NCBI GenBank assembly: GCA_021413565.1
Contig: JAIOQC010000004.1
Span: forward strand, 1-5,663
Reading direction: 5' to 3'
DNA: 5,663 bases
Source: Candidatus Nomurabacteria bacterium
Lineage (GTDB): Bacteria > Patescibacteriota > Minisyncoccia > Phycocordibacterales > UBA9973
Positions 5,262 through 5,663 of this stretch are shown piece by piece. Within the stretch, counting starts at the first letter, position 1; each line of letters begins with the position of its first letter. Below the pieces are notes generated by a model. The model searched no databases, had not been told where the DNA came from, and was given only the letters and a program-made list of their open reading frames with translations. The position numbers were made by a program, and so were the translations under genes.

Positions 5262-5278
5262 CTAAATTAATTGAAATA

Positions 5279-5663
5279 ATGGAAAATCAAGACAACCTAA
5301 ATTTACAAGAGCAGTTGCTCTTTAAATTTAAAATGCAGAGATTGATGATTGTAGGATTATTGGTGATTATGGTAATCATGTCATTCTTTCTGCAAGATTA
5401 TTTATTTTATGTTTCAGCGGTCACAATACTTACTATTGTATGTATTATATCTGGGTACAGAACAGATTTAAATAGATCTGCCCTGGAAAGTAAATTACTG
5501 GAAATTCAATACCGTGATTTACCAAAATTATTAAAAACATTAAGTTCAGAAATCTCTTTATCTGAATCTATGTGGCATAGTAATGAGTGTGTTATAAAAT
5601 CTCTAGCAGGTAGAATTTCTGATAAAAAAAAGGAAATGGAGTCCTTAGAGATAAGAATAAGGC
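5279..5663 (+). CDS. Unrecognised two-helix membrane protein with cytoplasmic helical tail (3' end outside window)
   Basis: 128 codons from ATG 5279 run off the window without a stop. I do not recognise the family. Residues 1-21 are polar and end in positive charges (KFKMQR). Two hydrophobic helices follow, at about 22-38 and 41-59, separated by the short turn LQDY. Positively charged residues follow again (YRTDLNR). By the positive-inside rule this predicts a hairpin with both ends in the cytoplasm. From residue 66 on, the sequence is hydrophilic with leucine/isoleucine spacing that suggests a long helix or coiled coil. Arginine is encoded mainly by AGA/AGG, whereas thrS uses CGT/CGA, pointing to different expression level or origin. 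There is no Shine-Dalgarno. It has its own strong promoter and a structured leader. Signalling, scaffold or envelope roles are all possible; none is supported directly. Confidence 0.75.
   Translation, partial: MENQDNLNLQEQLLFKFKMQRLMIVGLLVIMVIMSFFLQDYLFYVSAVTILTIVCIISGYRTDLNRSALESKLLEIQYRDLPKLLKTLSSEISLSESMWHSNECVIKSLAGRISDKKKEMESLEIRIR

Noticed and set aside
1..5663. CRISPR array, transposon ends, tRNA or rRNA genes, phage or defence genes
   Set aside because: No regularly spaced repeats, transposase, cloverleaf or rRNA-like sequence, or characteristic domains were seen in any frame.

Overview
The window looks like chromosomal core sequence from a small-genome bacterium, most likely of the Patescibacteria/CPR (Parcubacteria-like) group. 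It is AT-rich and densely packed. It has a threonyl-tRNA synthetase without the N-terminal TGS domain, an L32 beginning MVIRMRHTR instead of the usual MAVPK-type start, a NusB fused to a Nudix domain, and a much shortened SMC protein. Shine-Dalgarno sequences are absent before almost every gene. The genes read through with the standard bacterial code, so TGA recoding (SR1/Gracilibacteria) is not indicated. The lineage is an inference from these traits, not from a database match.

Layout. Positions 1-782 (minus strand) hold the 5' two-fifths or so of thrS; its 3' part lies outside the window. A 54-bp divergent promoter region (783-836) follows. Its two -10 boxes place both transcription starts at or within about 2 nt of the start codons, so thrS and rpmF are probably leaderless. 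From 837 to 5122 on the plus strand run rpmF (ribosomal protein L32), nusB-nudix (antitermination factor fused to a Nudix hydrolase), rnc (RNase III) and smc (SMC-type ATPase). No convincing terminator separates them, so they may form one operon. The rpmF...rnc-smc order recalls the conserved clusters of other bacteria. A near-consensus promoter at 5137-5166 starts a new unit with a roughly 106-nt structured leader (large hairpin, two tiny ORFs). It precedes a partial gene for an unrecognised two-helix membrane protein that runs off the end of the window.

The four genes serve core information processing: ribosome assembly, rRNA transcription and processing (NusB and RNase III both act on rRNA precursors), and chromosome organisation. 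Each of the three operon spacers (94, 64 and 54 nt) is largely filled by an inverted repeat, unrelated in sequence from one spacer to the next. The cleanest is a 41-bp palindrome between rnc and smc that also contains four alternating copies of a 7-mer and touches the only SD-like motif seen in front of a gene. There is no phage, transposon, CRISPR array or recognisable defence system. The points most worth checking are the hinge-less SMC, the NusB-Nudix fusion, the palindrome beside rnc, the leaderless divergent promoters, and the aromatic-rich mini-ORF in the leader at 5173-5278.
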